Below, one piece after another: positions 11,906-24,350 of a stretch of DNA of 64,000 bases (its first letter is position 1; every line of letters begins with the position of its first letter). Location of the stretch: contig OX637800.1 in the NCBI GenBank assembly GCA_951802425.1, positions 434,001 to 498,000 of the forward strand. Direction: 5' to 3'. Below the pieces are notes generated by a model. It was given only the letters and a program-made list of their open reading frames with translations. It had not been told where the DNA came from and searched no databases. Made by a program: the position numbers and the translations under genes. This DNA comes from Clavaria fumosa (taxonomy: Eukaryota; Basidiomycota; Agaricomycetes; Agaricales; Clavariaceae).

Positions 11906-14250
11906 GTCAAAATTGACCACTCTGTTACACGTGGGACTGGACCTTATTGTTTCAAGATCAGTGGAGAACTCCACCATAAAACTGGTGCTCTTCTCCCCCT
12001 GAGGGGACTGTGCCAAAGTTTGCCCAATTGTATATCTTTGATCCTGCAGAACAGCTGGAACTCAGAGGCAAAACAATCAAAACCTCAATAGAGATATCAT
12101 TTCTGAGGTTCAGGCCATGTTACATGAGATAAATCCTTATGTGACTCTCTACAAGCAGGCATTCATAATCATGAATGAGAAGCCACCTGAGGAGCATCAC
12201 AGGATTTCTGTAAGGCTTCACATGGATAGGGATGCAGACAGAAGAAGGTACAATCTCCCCACTGTTGAGGAGGTTGCAGCCGTGATTCCTGGGGATGCCA
12301 CAGAGGATCGAAGTGAACATAGGGATATTGTGCTACGCCTCCAAGGAGGGGGCCTGAAAAGAATTAGTCACCTTCATCCAAGCTATGCTCCACTTCACTA
12401 TGTTTTACTTTTTCCAAGAGATGAAGAGGGCTGGCACCCTAATATCCCCATTGGTCTAGGACCTGACAATGCTGTCAGGAGCACAATAAAGTCAGTCAGA
12501 GGCGCTATTATGCATATCGGCTGCACTACAGGACAACAGAGGCAGCTACAATTCTTAGAGGTGGAAAGCTTCTCCAACAATATGTGGTGGATGCTTGGGC
12601 CTCAACAGAACAGAGTGCCCTCACTTGGATCAGATTGAATCAGAAGGAGCTCAGAGCTGATTTGTACTCAGGATTGCGTGATGCTGCAGCAAATGAGGAG
12701 TCTTGCTATGTTGAAGCTTGCTGGCATCTGTTTGAATTTGGAATGCATTTTGAGCAACCCGCTGTCTATCGTTTGCCTGTCCATCTCCCTGATCAACAAA
12801 TGGTATACTTCAATCTAGATGACAACTTGGATGATGTTATAGAGAGAGGTAGCTCAAAAACGACATCACTCACAGAGTTCTTTGTGGCCAATGAGCAGTA
12901 TCCAATTGCGAGAGATAACTTACCAAGAGTTTCCTCAGAAGTTCACTTGGAACAAATCAACCAAGAAGGTGGGCTCCCAGGAAAAAAGGATTTGCAATTG
13001 GGAGAATGTACTTTGCCTCACCAGCTGCAGGGGAAAGATTCTACCTTCGCACTCTCCTCACTATAGTCAAAGGTGCCAAGTCATTTGAAGAGCTGCACAC
13101 TGTCAATGGTGAAGTCCATGGTGCATTTAAAGCTGCATGCCTGGCAAGAGGTTTGCTTGAGGATGACAATGAGTGGATATAGTGCTTGCGGGAAGCTTCT
13201 GAGATGCAATTGGGTTCCCAACTTCGGTCCCTGTTTGCCACCATACTTCTTTATTGTCATCCCACACTTCCAGAGGCATTGTGGCAACAGTTTAGGGAAG
13301 GCATCTGTAGTGACTTAGCACACAGGATCCCTCAAATATATCCTGACATTCCTCAACCTTCACCTGCAGATGTCTTTGATTATAGATTTTATCTGCTGAA
13401 CAGGTTGCTGCTCAGATCTGGCAAGAGTATTTCTGACTTCCCTTCAATGCCACAGATTGTAAGAGAATGGGGTACAATGGGTGGAAATGCTCTGCTTCAA
13501 GAGCACTTAGACTATAACCCAGAGGAACAGTCTGAAATTATGACTACACGCCTGGCTGCATTTAATGATGAGAAAAGGACAGCATTCAATGCTGTAATGA
13601 CCTCTGTTGATCAGAAATTGGGCAAATGTCTCTTCCTACACAGTGCAGGTGGTGGGGGTAAGACATATGTATGCAATGCTGCTGCTGCTGCAATTAGAGC
13701 CAGGAGTAAAGTTGCACTTTGTGTTGGCTCTTCAGGGATCTCCTCTCTTCTCTTCCCTGGAGGGCGCACCTCACACTCATGCCTCCACATCCCAATCCCA
13801 GTTGATGATAAATCATTCTGCAAAATTAAGAAGGGGACCAACCTTCATGAGGTGCTCAAGAGCACTGACATCATCATCTGGGATGAGGTGCCTATGCAGC
13901 ACAAGCATTGTGTTGAGGCAGTTGATCGTACACTCCAAGATGTTCTCAATAACAACAGCATCTTTGGAGGCATAACTGTGCTTTTTGGTGGAGATTTTAG
14001 ACAAACAATGCCTGTGGTCCCACATGGAACAAGGGGTCAGATCATAAGTGCATCACTGCGCAGGTCATCTCTTTGGGATAAAATTGAGGTCCATCATCTT
14101 AGGCAAAACATGAGGTTAGAGAGGGATCCTGGGAGTGAACAGTTTGCAAATTGGCTGCTTGAGGTTGGGTCAGGACAGGCAAACCATGTTAATGGGATGG
14201 TCACACTACCACAACATATGCACTGTGGTCCAACAGTACATACTCTCATT
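11906..14250 (+). pseudogene. Helitron Rep/PIF1 helicase, broken
   Basis: Pieces in several frames follow the order of a Helitron transposase. Rep part: HSVTRGTGPYCFKISGELHH at about 11915-11975, then PYVTLYKQAF and DRRRYNLPTVEEVAAVIPG, then a coupling region with NEEWIQCLREA-like sequence. Helicase part at 13186-14250: SAGGGGKTYV (Walker A), IIIWDEVPM (Walker B), GGDFRQTMPVV and LRQNMRL. Helicase motifs V and VI are absent: the frame ends at LIN, where a hairpin-satellite array begins. At least three frameshifts and several stops break it, including one near 12000 (a missing C in a C run). The start is fused within coding sequence to copia RT. Neither a TC 5' end nor a CTRR 3' hairpin was found. 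Confidence 0.8.
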
Positions 14251-14388
14251 AACTGAGGTTGAGTTATGTGTGAATCTATGCATAACTCAGGCTCAGTTAT
14301 GCATGAACCTACACACAACTGAGCCTGAGTTATGCATAGATTTATGCATAACTGAGCCTGAGTTATGCATCAATCTATATGCATAATT
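14251..14388. repeat. Short hairpin-satellite array in helicase gene
   Basis: About four units of the same stem/loop satellite as at 43-48 kb: AGTTATG/CATAACT stems alternate with GAGCCTG or CAGGCTC loops and AGATT- or AATCT-type loops. Nearly all CpGs are decayed (ATGCAT instead of ATGCGT). Its first bases make the stop codon of the helicase frame. Confidence 0.85.
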
Positions 14389-14891
14389 GGCTTTTGTACA
14401 GGCCCAGAGGAGCTTGATGCTCCTCCAGAGTCAGATTTGTTGGAACCTTGGAGGTCTTATGTGCTCTGGAGGACAAAGTGCCAGAACCATGTATGAAGGT
14501 CCAGAGACCACTAGAAAATACTCCAGTGACAGTATTGTGAGTAGCTTACCCTGAGAGTGGGGCCTCAGGACTCAGTACCCATGGCGGTGGCTCATATCTA
14601 GTCCTAGCCTAGTTCATCACTTGGTGAAAATAGGCAATGTTGTGGTATTCAAGCAACAGCAGACAGCCAAAAGAATGACAAGCTCTGGCTCAATCTCATA
14701 CTTGTTGCATTCTCATCCCTCACTCAATGTTTTCTGGAATGCTTTGTGTCCAAGGGAGCAGCATCTAGAAAATGTTGTGAACTCCATTGCAGTTAGGCAC
14801 ATTCTGTGTGACAAATGAACTAGACAGGCAATTTGTGCTCATATCCAGAATGATTATGCACAATGCCTAATTAACCAAGTGAATCAAAGCA
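14389..14891. other. Spacer without recognised feature
   Basis: CpG-poor sequence between the satellite and the next gene. Short ORFs only; possibly decayed helicase or transposon DNA. Nothing can be supported. Confidence 0.4.
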
Positions 14892-17800
14892 CTAATTCTC
14901 TTCATCATCAGAGTAATCTCTGCCTATGCGGGGGCGTTTGGCAGGATGTTGAAATTCATTGGAATGGGAGGAGGATGCAACCTGTTCATGAGCAAAGCAA
15001 GCAGGGAGCATACACTCACCCTTTCTGGCTTGCCTCTTTGCTTCCTCAAGGCCCAGAACAGTAGCAAGGGCATTAAATGGTCCATTCGGTTTTGACGCCA
15101 GGAAACCAGTCAACTGATCATGATAGGCCTGGATCTGGGTGCTGGTGAGGAGTCTGATGTGCTTCCCGAATCTGGCACCCTTGAGGAGGACTTGGCCTTG
15201 GCCAAGAAGGATTCCCAAGCGAACAAGATTGGGCAAGTTGATTGCCTTTGCATCTGGGTAAATCAACTGAATAAGCTTGTTTCTGGAAGGGAACAAGATG
15301 TCTCTCTTACTATGCTTGTTGGTCCAAGGAACGCCTAGTGAGCCATGCTGTTCATGATGCTGACGGAGGGGACTTTGGTCATCATAGATTGCAAGGATGT
15401 AAGTGGCGACCATTGATATATATAAGTCGCGTTGGGAGTTGCCCTTCTTCCCACTGGTGGTGCGGCTGACCCAAGGCAAGCTGGAGAGGAATGCACGTGC
15501 TGATTCCGCACCCTGTAAAGCATTGCTGGGAATCACTTCTGGTGTTGCAGTCCAGACATTGGGGCAAAGTTTTGAAAACATGATGGCAATGAGAAGCGCC
15601 AGTTTGTGGAGAGGAATCCTTAGGTCGATGCGATCACGAATGTAATAGTATGTTTCCTGGACATATGATCCTTCTTGAGCTGCAGGAAACTGGGGCATCT
15701 GGAAGTCGGTAGGAAGAATGTGTCGGTTGAGATAGGAATGAAGTGCATCAATCCGGATTGATGAAGCTTCCCAAGGTGAGTAAACATCTTGCACTCTGGC
15801 CTGGTCAATGGAGCGCTGAATGGTGGCCCTACGGCTGACTGCCAAGGTCTGTACAGATTGGCTGATTTCGGGGGGTGCAGTTTCAGGAGAACCAAATGTT
15901 GTCCATGCTTCCCATGTAGGAATGGAGCTTGGGCGACCTGGTTCACCGCTGTGAGGAGGGCTCCAGGGAATCATGTTGATGCCAAGAGAGAGCATGGCTG
16001 TTCGAAACATTTCTGCAGCATGAGCCTTTGGGTTTCTTTCAAGACCTGTGCCAAGTTGAAACACCTTCTTGAGAGCACTAGGGAGCACCAGCTGGAATTG
16101 TCCCTTTGGGATGAATGGAACACCAGATGTCCTGGGTTTTTCAAGGATGTTGACGAGATCTTTGGTAAAGTCAGCAAGACTTAGACGTTCAACAGATGAC
16201 TTTGGCAATGTATGGCCAGTGGGATTTACAACTTGGATGAGTGGCACACCATTGTCGTAGCTGAGTGGCTTTCGAATGCGGGCCCACTTCTCTAGGTCTT
16301 TGGTTAACGTGTGGCCTAGTCGAATGCTGTCTGGGTCATCACTTGCAAGCAATCCCTGAATATGATTCTTGGCCCCAATAGTCACTAGTGCCACCACATC
16401 TTGGACATAGAGTTCAAGAACGATGTGTGCAGTGATGAGTGATGGGCAGAGATCTTGACTAGAGGTGGGATAGAGATTTGGTGGCAGAGCATAGAGAGTG
16501 TGCTTGATGTGAAACTCCGCAAAGTAACGCTAAATGAGGCATGGGTTAGTAAATAGCTGTGAGCCTGCATAACCTCGTCTAGAGTGTACATAAAGCTGCT
16601 GCTCCACAAGTTCTGGCGCTGCAGTACGCATTTCGTAGACGAGGTTATGTGCATGAACAGAGTGAGCATGTACGCACTGTCCATAAATCAATGCCATATG
16701 ACAGTGTGATTGCACGCTTGGAAGCAACAGCAGGATAACCAGTTGGTGTGATGGGCCAGATGCCAGGATTCCGGCTGAGTTGTGTGGAAATGGAGGAGCT
16801 GAATTTGAGTGCAGAGATGAGGCAGGGGAGACCGAGTTCAACAAGGCTGCGTCGTAGACCAAACGGACCCATCAATTCTCCAGTGATAACACGAGCATCT
16901 CCTGTGTATGCCATTGCCAATGCGCGCTCCAGCATAGCAACAACTTCAATTGTGTATGGTGAAACAGGAATACCATTTTGAACGCGACTTTCTTGTGATT
17001 TCCACAACGTTTGCAACAATGTCACAATGGGATAGGTGGTCCAGAGGTAAATGTTGGGAAAGACATTTGGCTGGAAAGGCTTGCAGCAATATTTCACCAC
17101 GTCCAGGGTGAATGGGTGGGTCCAATGACGAGTGATTGGGTGGATGATTTGACGCAATATTTCACTGGATTGTTGCACTGGAAGTGAGGATGACATTGAG
17201 CAGAAAGGCATGCCACTCACCCTCCATTTCGGATCTCAGGCTTCAGAGAATGAAGATCCACTGTGATAACAATTTCAAACCGCATTGCACGCCCAACATT
17301 GTCTTTGGATAATTTCTCACGAACTCTGTCGTGAGGTAGGTGGGACTGAACATATCGTTTGATCTTGTCAAAGCGGCGCTTTCCGGTGACGTTACTGGCA
17401 TGTGTGCCTGCCAAAGCAGCTGTCAATCTTCCATGAACGACTTCCAGACGACCTGCACGTTCAGTCAGGTTGTGCTGTACAGAGTTATAACCTTGGAATG
17501 CAACAGGACGAATGACTGGATGGGCATCATCAGCATTTATTGCAAGAGATCGGTTAAGGGAGTGGAAGAGAGCTTTGAATGGATAAGGGATTCCATTTGC
17601 CTGGATATGACCATAATGTTTGGTGAATGCCTGAGGGTACACTGTAATTTTGACTGGCTGTTCAAGTTCTGGGTCTTCGACAACCACGTCGTCTTCATCA
17701 CAATTGTTGTGTAGGGCTGGGGGATCAAAAAGAGCCCGAACTTTAGATAACTCTAATAGGATTCCGCAAGGTTTGACCTCTCTTCGATGGCGAGGGCGAC

Positions 17801-19369
17801 GGCGAGGTACTCGGTACCCATGTGCATCATAAATGTTGACTTCTTGGCTAGCTTCATCAACAAGAGGAAGGTCGCTCGGAATAACCTCATGGCGGGAGTG
17901 CTGGTCCAGAGAGTCGTAGTACACGGTTTGATTGTCAAGCTCCACAGGGAGCCACTTTGCAACTTCTCTGAATCTATACAGTGTAGAGGATAAGCAAGTT
18001 GAAACTTAGTAAGGAACCCCCTCACTCCAGGTGCGTAGCCAATGCAAGTGAGAGATATCTGCCTGGGGAGATCGCATGGCCAGAGGTCCAAAGTGCCCTA
18101 TTTTCTTCAGTCGCTTCTCCGCAAGGTAGTGGAATATTTTGCCCATAGGTGCAAATAACCCCAACAGGGGCTCGCTGATCCAGCCAATTGTCATCCTTCC
18201 AGTGGTCTGGTGCATCTGCAACAAATATATCCCATCTGGAACGGACAAGCGCATCCAGTTGTTGCAGTTCATGGTATTGAAGCATAATAACTTTTTCATT
18301 CCTGAGAATGAACACTCATCAGATGCAAGTTTGAAAAGGTAAATGAAAACAGGTTGTAAGCCGCCTGAGACTCTGCTGTACATCAACTTGAAATTGAAAC
18401 ACAGTTCAAGAATGACATGGACTCCAATATAGCTGCCACTTCATGAGGTGGATGACTGGACTTACATGACATTGGTGATGGTCTCGAATTTGGGGGTAGT
18501 GTGATCTAGATCGATGCTGTATGGCTCGAGAACGTAGAAATTGTGCCCCTCCAAGTGACTGATGACGTCGGCCCAGAAGATGATGATGATCCTATAGTGG
18601 CGAGCTGAGAGGCGGGTGTCTCCATGTTTCTCCATCATGTCGAAGTCATTGTCAATATGATCAAAGTATTCCACAGGAGCCATAGCAAGCCACAATTCAT
18701 CTGAGCCAATAGACCCAACGTAAAGCATTGCACCAGTGGGATCAAAGCCAAGAGAACCATATTTAGCATGGAACTCACGGATAGGGAGATGTAGGTTCAA
18801 GTTGAAAATGAAGTGTGGCAGTTGCACAGCAGGTATAAAGACTTTGAGGCCAGGCTGTGCCCCAATGATCATGAAGAAATCAAGGAAGCTGTTATTGGCC
18901 GAGAAACAGAAGTTCGGATCATCCACTTCGACTGTCAAGCCATTGTCAATTTCGACGTTGCACCTCCGATGAAGCAGAGTAAGAGCTTTTGCTTCATCTG
19001 CTCGCTCGAAAGTAGATTGAAGAGAAGAAAGTGGAATGTTGATTTTCGGAATCTGAGCGTATGCCTTGGCAGATATGTCAGGACAAGGGACATCAAAAAT
19101 GCTATTAAAAAGTTCCTGAGGGTCGACAGAGTCTGGGTTCACCAGAGAATTTGCCAGGGCAGCAAGATCAAAGGGTTGAGAAACGTCCTCAACCTCACCC
19201 AAACCTTGGTTGTTGGGTCCAGTTCTACGAGAAATATATGACTTGAAAAGATTGAAGGGTGATAGAACTTACAAGTCACCAGAATTAACATTGCTAATGG
19301 AAATGATAGTGAGATAGACGATGAAATAGTGAATTAAAGATTGACCTACAGACTCTCATTGGTTGACAT
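14892..19369 (-). CDS. Large conserved-looking protein of unknown function
   Basis: A multi-exon minus gene of roughly 1,250 residues. The true start is reached through two tiny exons: 19369-19350 (20 nt, MSTNESL) and 19293-19273 (21 nt), joined to 19224-18466 by GT..AG introns that keep the frame open. Exon 4 is 18432-18026 (intron GTGAGG... to the next exon at about 17965), then 17965-17221 and 17164 to about 16690, then an unresolved stretch at 16.4-16.7 kb, and the last long exon about 16400-14892. The C-terminus is basic then acidic (RPRIGRDYSDDEEN), fitting a nuclear localisation signal. No catalytic domain is recognised. Long frames free of stops and clean splice sites argue for a functional gene. 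From memory, similar proteins with ARVITGELMGPFGLRRSLVE-like cores occur in other mushroom genomes; this was not checked. Confidence 0.7.
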
Positions 19370-19495
19370 AGTAGTAATCAAGTGGGACAAAGTCGTACTA
19401 CAATCACTTGTCATGCATGTCACACTCAGAAAGTCAGGTGATTGTGAAAAAAGTCAGGTGACTGTAACTTTTTGGTTTTGTTTTTTGAATCAGCA

Positions 19496-19503
19496 TTTAT
19501 ATA
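19496..19503 (-). promoter_or_regulatory. TATA box upstream of 14892-19369
   Basis: TATATAAA on the minus strand, about 127 nt before the ATG at 19369. The surrounding ~50 bp (AGCATTTATATACCGC..ACATG.GGCT) recurs at 37917-37975. The rest of 19370-20094 shows two AAGTCAGGTGA copies near 19430-19465 and no gene. Confidence 0.45.
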
Positions 19504-20094
19504 CCGCTACATGTGGCTAGGACAAAGACGCGGTTGTACGTAGAGTACGTGGATTTTGTGGAGGTAGGTGTGCGGGGTGAGGATGTAGGTAGTGTATGTA
19601 TTGTAGGTATGATTGCTGTGATTTAATGTGGGTCGGGGGAGGTGACTGTAACAAAAAGCGCATGTACTACTAAGTTTGTAATAATTCAGTTATGTGATAC
19701 TGTGTGATGGCAAGCTTGGTGAGGGAAATGACTAAATTCCCTTTTCACTGCAGACACTTGACTTTGTTTTTGTTGCTGAGTGTGACACATCAAATGGCAA
19801 GAATGCATTATTATGCATGTGTTGAAAACAGGTCGAGGCGTCGTTTCCCAACACAAATAGAATAGAATGCTACCCCTTTTTTGGAATTTTCATTTTTTTG
19901 CAAGCCATGCTCAAGTCATACATCTGGCAAAACGATTGATTGCTTCAGATATTACAGTAGATATTAATCGTCTAGGAAGATCTGGAAAGGTGTATGGTAG
20001 CATTCACATGAAGGGTCGAAGGCATAGAAAAGACCCTCTACATTATCAAGAAGATCCACGTATCAAGCAGAGGTCGCAGTCTCACTGGTGGATA

Positions 20095-20696
20095 TAGTGT
20101 TGCCACAGCTATGACTAGTAGCTGACTAATAGCCATAGCCTTAGCTGATTGTAGCTGTAGCCTAGCTGGCAATCAGCTATGGCTACAAAGCAGCTATGAC
20201 TATGGCTATTGATATTTCCATAGCTGATAGCTGCAGCTAAGCTATGGCTAGGTTTGATGTAAAGTTTCAAGTGAAATAAGTTGAGAATAGCACTTTATCT
20301 TTCAAATATTTCACTGTTAAATGCTCTATTATCTTGTTAGCCATGTTGTAACTCACCTTTTTATCCCTGCTGTGCTGACTTTATCATTCTTAGACTTGTT
20401 GCATATGAACCAGCTTATAAACTGACAGTGACAGTGGTTGTAACTGGTGATAGTAGTGGCATTGCATTATTAGTCAAAGTGGCAGTACCACAGTGTCATG
20501 ACCACCAGGGCATTACAGCAGTGAGAATGAACACATAATTATAATATAAGAGTTGGCAGCTAAGCCATGACTATAGTCAGCTAAACTCACCAGCTGCAGC
20601 TATGACTACAGCTAAGACAAATTGAGACCAGCTAGAGTAGTCACGAGCTGCAGCTGGTCTAGCTGGCTCGTGACTAGTCTAGCTGCGGCAACACTA
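20095..20696. mobile_element. hAT-type MITE (602 bp) with 8-bp target duplication
   Basis: Terminal inverted repeats TAGTGTTGCCACAGCTA and, at the right, TAGCTGCGGCAACACTA (one mismatch). The flanks carry the same 8 bp, GGTGGATA, at 20087-20094 and 20697-20704. An 8-bp duplication and TAGTG ends are hallmarks of hAT transposons. The interior has many AGCTATGGCTA-like subterminal repeats and no transposase, so it needs a transposase in trans. Confidence 0.9.
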
Positions 20697-20784
20697 GGTG
20701 GATACATTCTCTAAGAATTTCAGCCCCCTAAACACAATCATTTTGGCACATATTCATACTTTGTATAACTCAGGTGCCAATCGC

Positions 20785-21068
20785 ATGTATATTTGCTAAG
20801 AGTCCTGAATCTCTCAGTTGGCAGCATTGTGCGCATGACTCAAATTGCATTGTGTGTGTACACAGTCCTTCTAATACCATTGCTGGGCAGTGTGAAAACA
20901 AAGAACCTGTGTGGGAATAGTGATGATGTATGCCTAGAACTCCAGGCATCCGAGGGTATGTGTAATTGTCACGACACATTCCTTCGCTATATTTTCTAGT
21001 TGCGTCACTGCCGTTAGAAAGAGGCACTGGAGGAATGGGAAAGTTGGTGATCCATAAAATATGCCGCT
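20785..21068 (+). repeat. Dispersed direct repeat C, copy 1
   Basis: From ATTTGCTAAGAGTCCTGAAT to GATCCATAAAATATG, this matches 28537-28842 in the same orientation with scattered changes and a ~40 bp length difference. It has no coding content and could be a solo LTR or a duplicated border. Downstream DNA to 21766 has no supported gene. Confidence 0.7.
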
Positions 21069-21766
21069 TAAGAGTATGCGGGGTGAATGGATGCCTTTCT
21101 GTAGGCATTAATCTCCATCATATCCTAGATGTGTGAGGTCGGGGTGTGAAGAAGATTGGTGTTTAGAATGCCAAACCATAGAACAGACACATTCTCCTGA
21201 TCTTTGCGAGTGATATTCATTGCAGTATATTTTTTTCAATTGCCATATTCGGCGGCTAGCTCCCCGTCGCACGCTATGGATGAGAGCGTCTTTGCTCTGT
21301 CGGCCCAGGCCAATTTAGATGCTGTCAAACCATCGTATATGCATCCCCGGCCCTGGGTCTACTGGAGGCCCACTCTGCCCATGCAGCAACATTGGACCGT
21401 CTCTCAAAGCACATTTACAGAGGTCGTTTTGACAGGTAGACCCTTGATGTATGAAAAACAGGTCGTGCATAGGATCAGAAATGGAAGCAAGTATAAAAAA
21501 AAAGAGCACGTAAGCCTCTTATGCGGGGTGGGGGTTTTGTGGACAATGTCAGTGGAAATTCCTGACATATTCCACGGTGTTAGCAGTTGCCAATATCAGC
21601 AAAACCAACCTAGCTATTCAGTACTATATAGCATCAAAGCAGCCCTGACAGGTCTCAAGTATAGAACACAATATGGTATTGGTTACCTCTCTATAGCACT
21701 TCATACTGGCTTCATAGCCAATGTCAACCGTAGGCAATTACCGCCGCTTCACTTTTCAATTCTCAA

Positions 21767-23688
21767 ATGCATCATGATGCACCGCTCATGTATAGAAAAC
21801 AAATGTGTGACCCTGAATGTTGCGGCCCTCACGATCACGTGGCAATCTTGTACTGCACCAACATCATGCCACAGAAAAAAAAATCACAGCTCAGCAGGAA
21901 AATCAAGAAGTGCTTGCCCCCACACCTACGCACTGCTCCCACAGACATCTGGGATAACCGGAGGTTATGGGGTCCGAGGGAAGCTGTCGGAGACTACTCC
22001 GAGACGTTTTGCGCGAAGGACTACCAGGCCAACACGAATACCTTTGTCATTTGGTCAAGACCTTATTATCATGGCATGCATGCAACATACTTGGGTAGAT
22101 TTCCAGGGCAATACATGCAACACCTCCAGCGGCTAAATCACATGCATGCCTGGTGCAGGGATCTTCTGTTGCTTGGAAACTGGGCCAAATGGGAGCGAGT
22201 CAAAAATGGAGGTGCCCTAGTGGAGGGTGCACAAAGATTAATGCGATACCTCGCAAAGATTCGAATGGAATTCATCAGCAACGCTCGCGCCGACCAAGAC
22301 AGCGTTGTGCCGCTCATATCCAGGGCATCATCATTTGACTTTCACCTGCTTGCGTTGTATAACAATACGGGCTACACTGAGCCTGAGCTCCACATGTTCC
22401 TCAGCAACAAAGCGGGCCAGGATGCTTTCACTAGGGATGCAACAATGCTAGGTGTGTGTATTATTAGTGTCACGGTCCAGAAAGGCAGCAACAGACTTTT
22501 GAACCCCATAACACAGACTGGACTTCATGGCAGGAGTCAAAACTCCATGCAGAACTCAGTGAAGACTGGGCGAAAAAAATAAGGGAATGCTATGTTGCAT
22601 TCCATGCAAAACCAGACAGCAATAACCAAGGTTATGGTGGGCCTTTACAGGGCATGGCTATATTTGTTGCTGCAGCTTTTGAGGTATCATCCATTGTTTT
22701 GAAAGCTCCTGTGCAAAATCTGAACAAATTAATGCAGGTCCATGCAAATGTTGGGAAGGATCCATGTTTAACCCCTTGTGACCAGGCCCACAAAACTAAG
22801 CCGGTTCACGAAGTGGTCGACAGTCAGGATGACAGTGAAATCAGCGTATGTGCCTTCCAACTCCAGTGGTATTGCTTCAACAGCCTTCTACAGATTGGGA
22901 AGGAACTCAGAACCGATTACGATTTGTCACTTAAGGATAACCAAGCTGCAGTTGTTGCAAAGTTTGTTGGCGGAGAACAGGTCACAACAATCCAAGTTCC
23001 TCTGTATGAGCTTGATGCATTCCTTGGATTGGAGCGATACTGCCGAATTCTTCGCTTAATGTTCATAGGCATTGGCCAAGGGTTCAACTTGCCAACACAA
23101 AGGTTTCGAAGGCTTCTTGTCCATGAGTATTCCTCCGCACTTTTCGCTCGCAGCCTCATTATAGAAGAATATGCAACTGAATGCGGCCCAAGTGGTATCT
23201 TCGACACATCCTATTCCAACGAGACGCTGAAACTCACGCAATTGCGCAATTTCTGGTCACCGCTTGAAAATGCCAGCCTTTGGAGGCCACTCAGCCAGCA
23301 GTTGACATATCCTTTCGACATTGCCACAGCATATGAAATTTGGCTAAGGAATGTAGATGAAGGGACTCTGGTGTGTTTCTGACCGCTTGTATGGCCATTA
23401 TAATCAACCCTCTCGCAGGGCCGGTGCAAAAGAGGTCTACCATCAGAAATGTTTCGTCAAGACATCATTGCACAAAGAGAGGCCTTTGGAACAGCGGGAT
23501 CTAAGCCCAACTATCTGGGCTCTCCTCGTGTGAGGACTCTATCTTCTGAGGAAAAATTGGCAGCTACCTGTATGTTTAACCTCCTTAGTGCAGGGTCAGC
23601 AGTTGATGTTTATATTGCTATAGCCGCTTCGCACCAAGGCCTAATGCCATCTGATGGCAAGTCAACCGATACGCATGAGCCGTCTTAA
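21767..23688 (+). CDS. Unknown three-exon protein (~602 residues)
   Basis: Exons 21767-22451, 22517-23370 and 23419-23688 join through GTGTGT...ACACAG and GTGTGT...TCGCAG introns; phases 1 and 0 fit exactly and the stop is TAA at 23686. The start is the first Met of the open frame and could lie further upstream in another exon. The N-terminal part is basic (QKKKSQLSRKIKKCL); the middle has LAKIRMEFISNARADQDSVV and GYTEPELHMFLSNK; no membrane segment or known catalytic motif is seen. The last exon begins GRCKRGLPSEMFRQDIIAQR and has a partial duplicate near 36085. Function is unknown. Confidence 0.65.
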
Positions 23689-24074
23689 TCACGTAACTTT
23701 CTCCACAGGCCAGGAGCAAGACGAAACTGATTCCATTTTCCGCTATATTAACTTCTCCCCTGCTTTGCTATAAATCTACTCCCTGATACTTCTCCATTAC
23801 TATCGCTTTCAGCGTGTTCAACTCTTACCTCCCTTTCAACACATTAGAAAATTTTAATGATTTGGCTTCATTCCTCAACTTCAGGATGTTGCCTTGTTTA
23901 ACAAGGTCACTGGGTAATATTCATCATCGTCATTGGAGTTTGGAGCATCACCTTAACCATTTATGTTAATCCCTTTACACAACAACATGATACATGTTCC
24001 ACTGCATTTCTGTCTCCGTGTTCAGTCCTTCGATCCACCCTCCAGCATTCACTCGGATGCTGTGTGAAGGAGCT

Positions 24075-24350
24075 TCATGCCGTCTTCATGCCGTCTCTGG
24101 TGCGTTCTCGGGATAAGGTCACATAAGCACTGAATGGCATGAGTTCTCTGGTGGGTGGCTTTGCAATGTCAATTATCGCGGGATCTAATATCTGTCCTTG
24201 AGCTCGGTGGTCTGTAGAGGCATATGCTGGGGTCATTGGGAGCCGTCGAGTCAAGACTTGGGATGCGCCGGTCATGTTATGAATTGAGAATCCTCTGGGC
24301 AGTGGGCATACCGGCATCACCCCATGAGAAAGACCATCAACTACTGACAA
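24075..24350 (-). pseudogene. PIF1-type helicase C-terminal fragment
   Basis: The minus frame contains AYASTDHRAQGQILDPAIID and FSAYVTLSRERTRDGM, the motif V/VI region of PIF1-like superfamily 1 helicases (AY-x-TD-x-AQG and YV-x-LSR). Walker motifs and the rest are absent. A second copy of the same region lies at 39.4 kb on the plus strand. Flanks at 23689-24074 and 24351-24866 show no intact gene; they may contain decayed helicase sequence. Confidence 0.7.

Noticed and set aside
15120..17832. Several 60-130 codon plus-strand frames (15120, 15789, 17340 and others)
   Set aside because: They are antisense shadows of the large minus-strand gene, whose frames join at splice sites.
21204..22136. 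A 310-codon plus frame upstream of the unknown gene
   Set aside because: It has low-complexity and unconvincing composition, and the overlapping frame from 21767 joins cleanly to two further exons; the upstream frame was not used.
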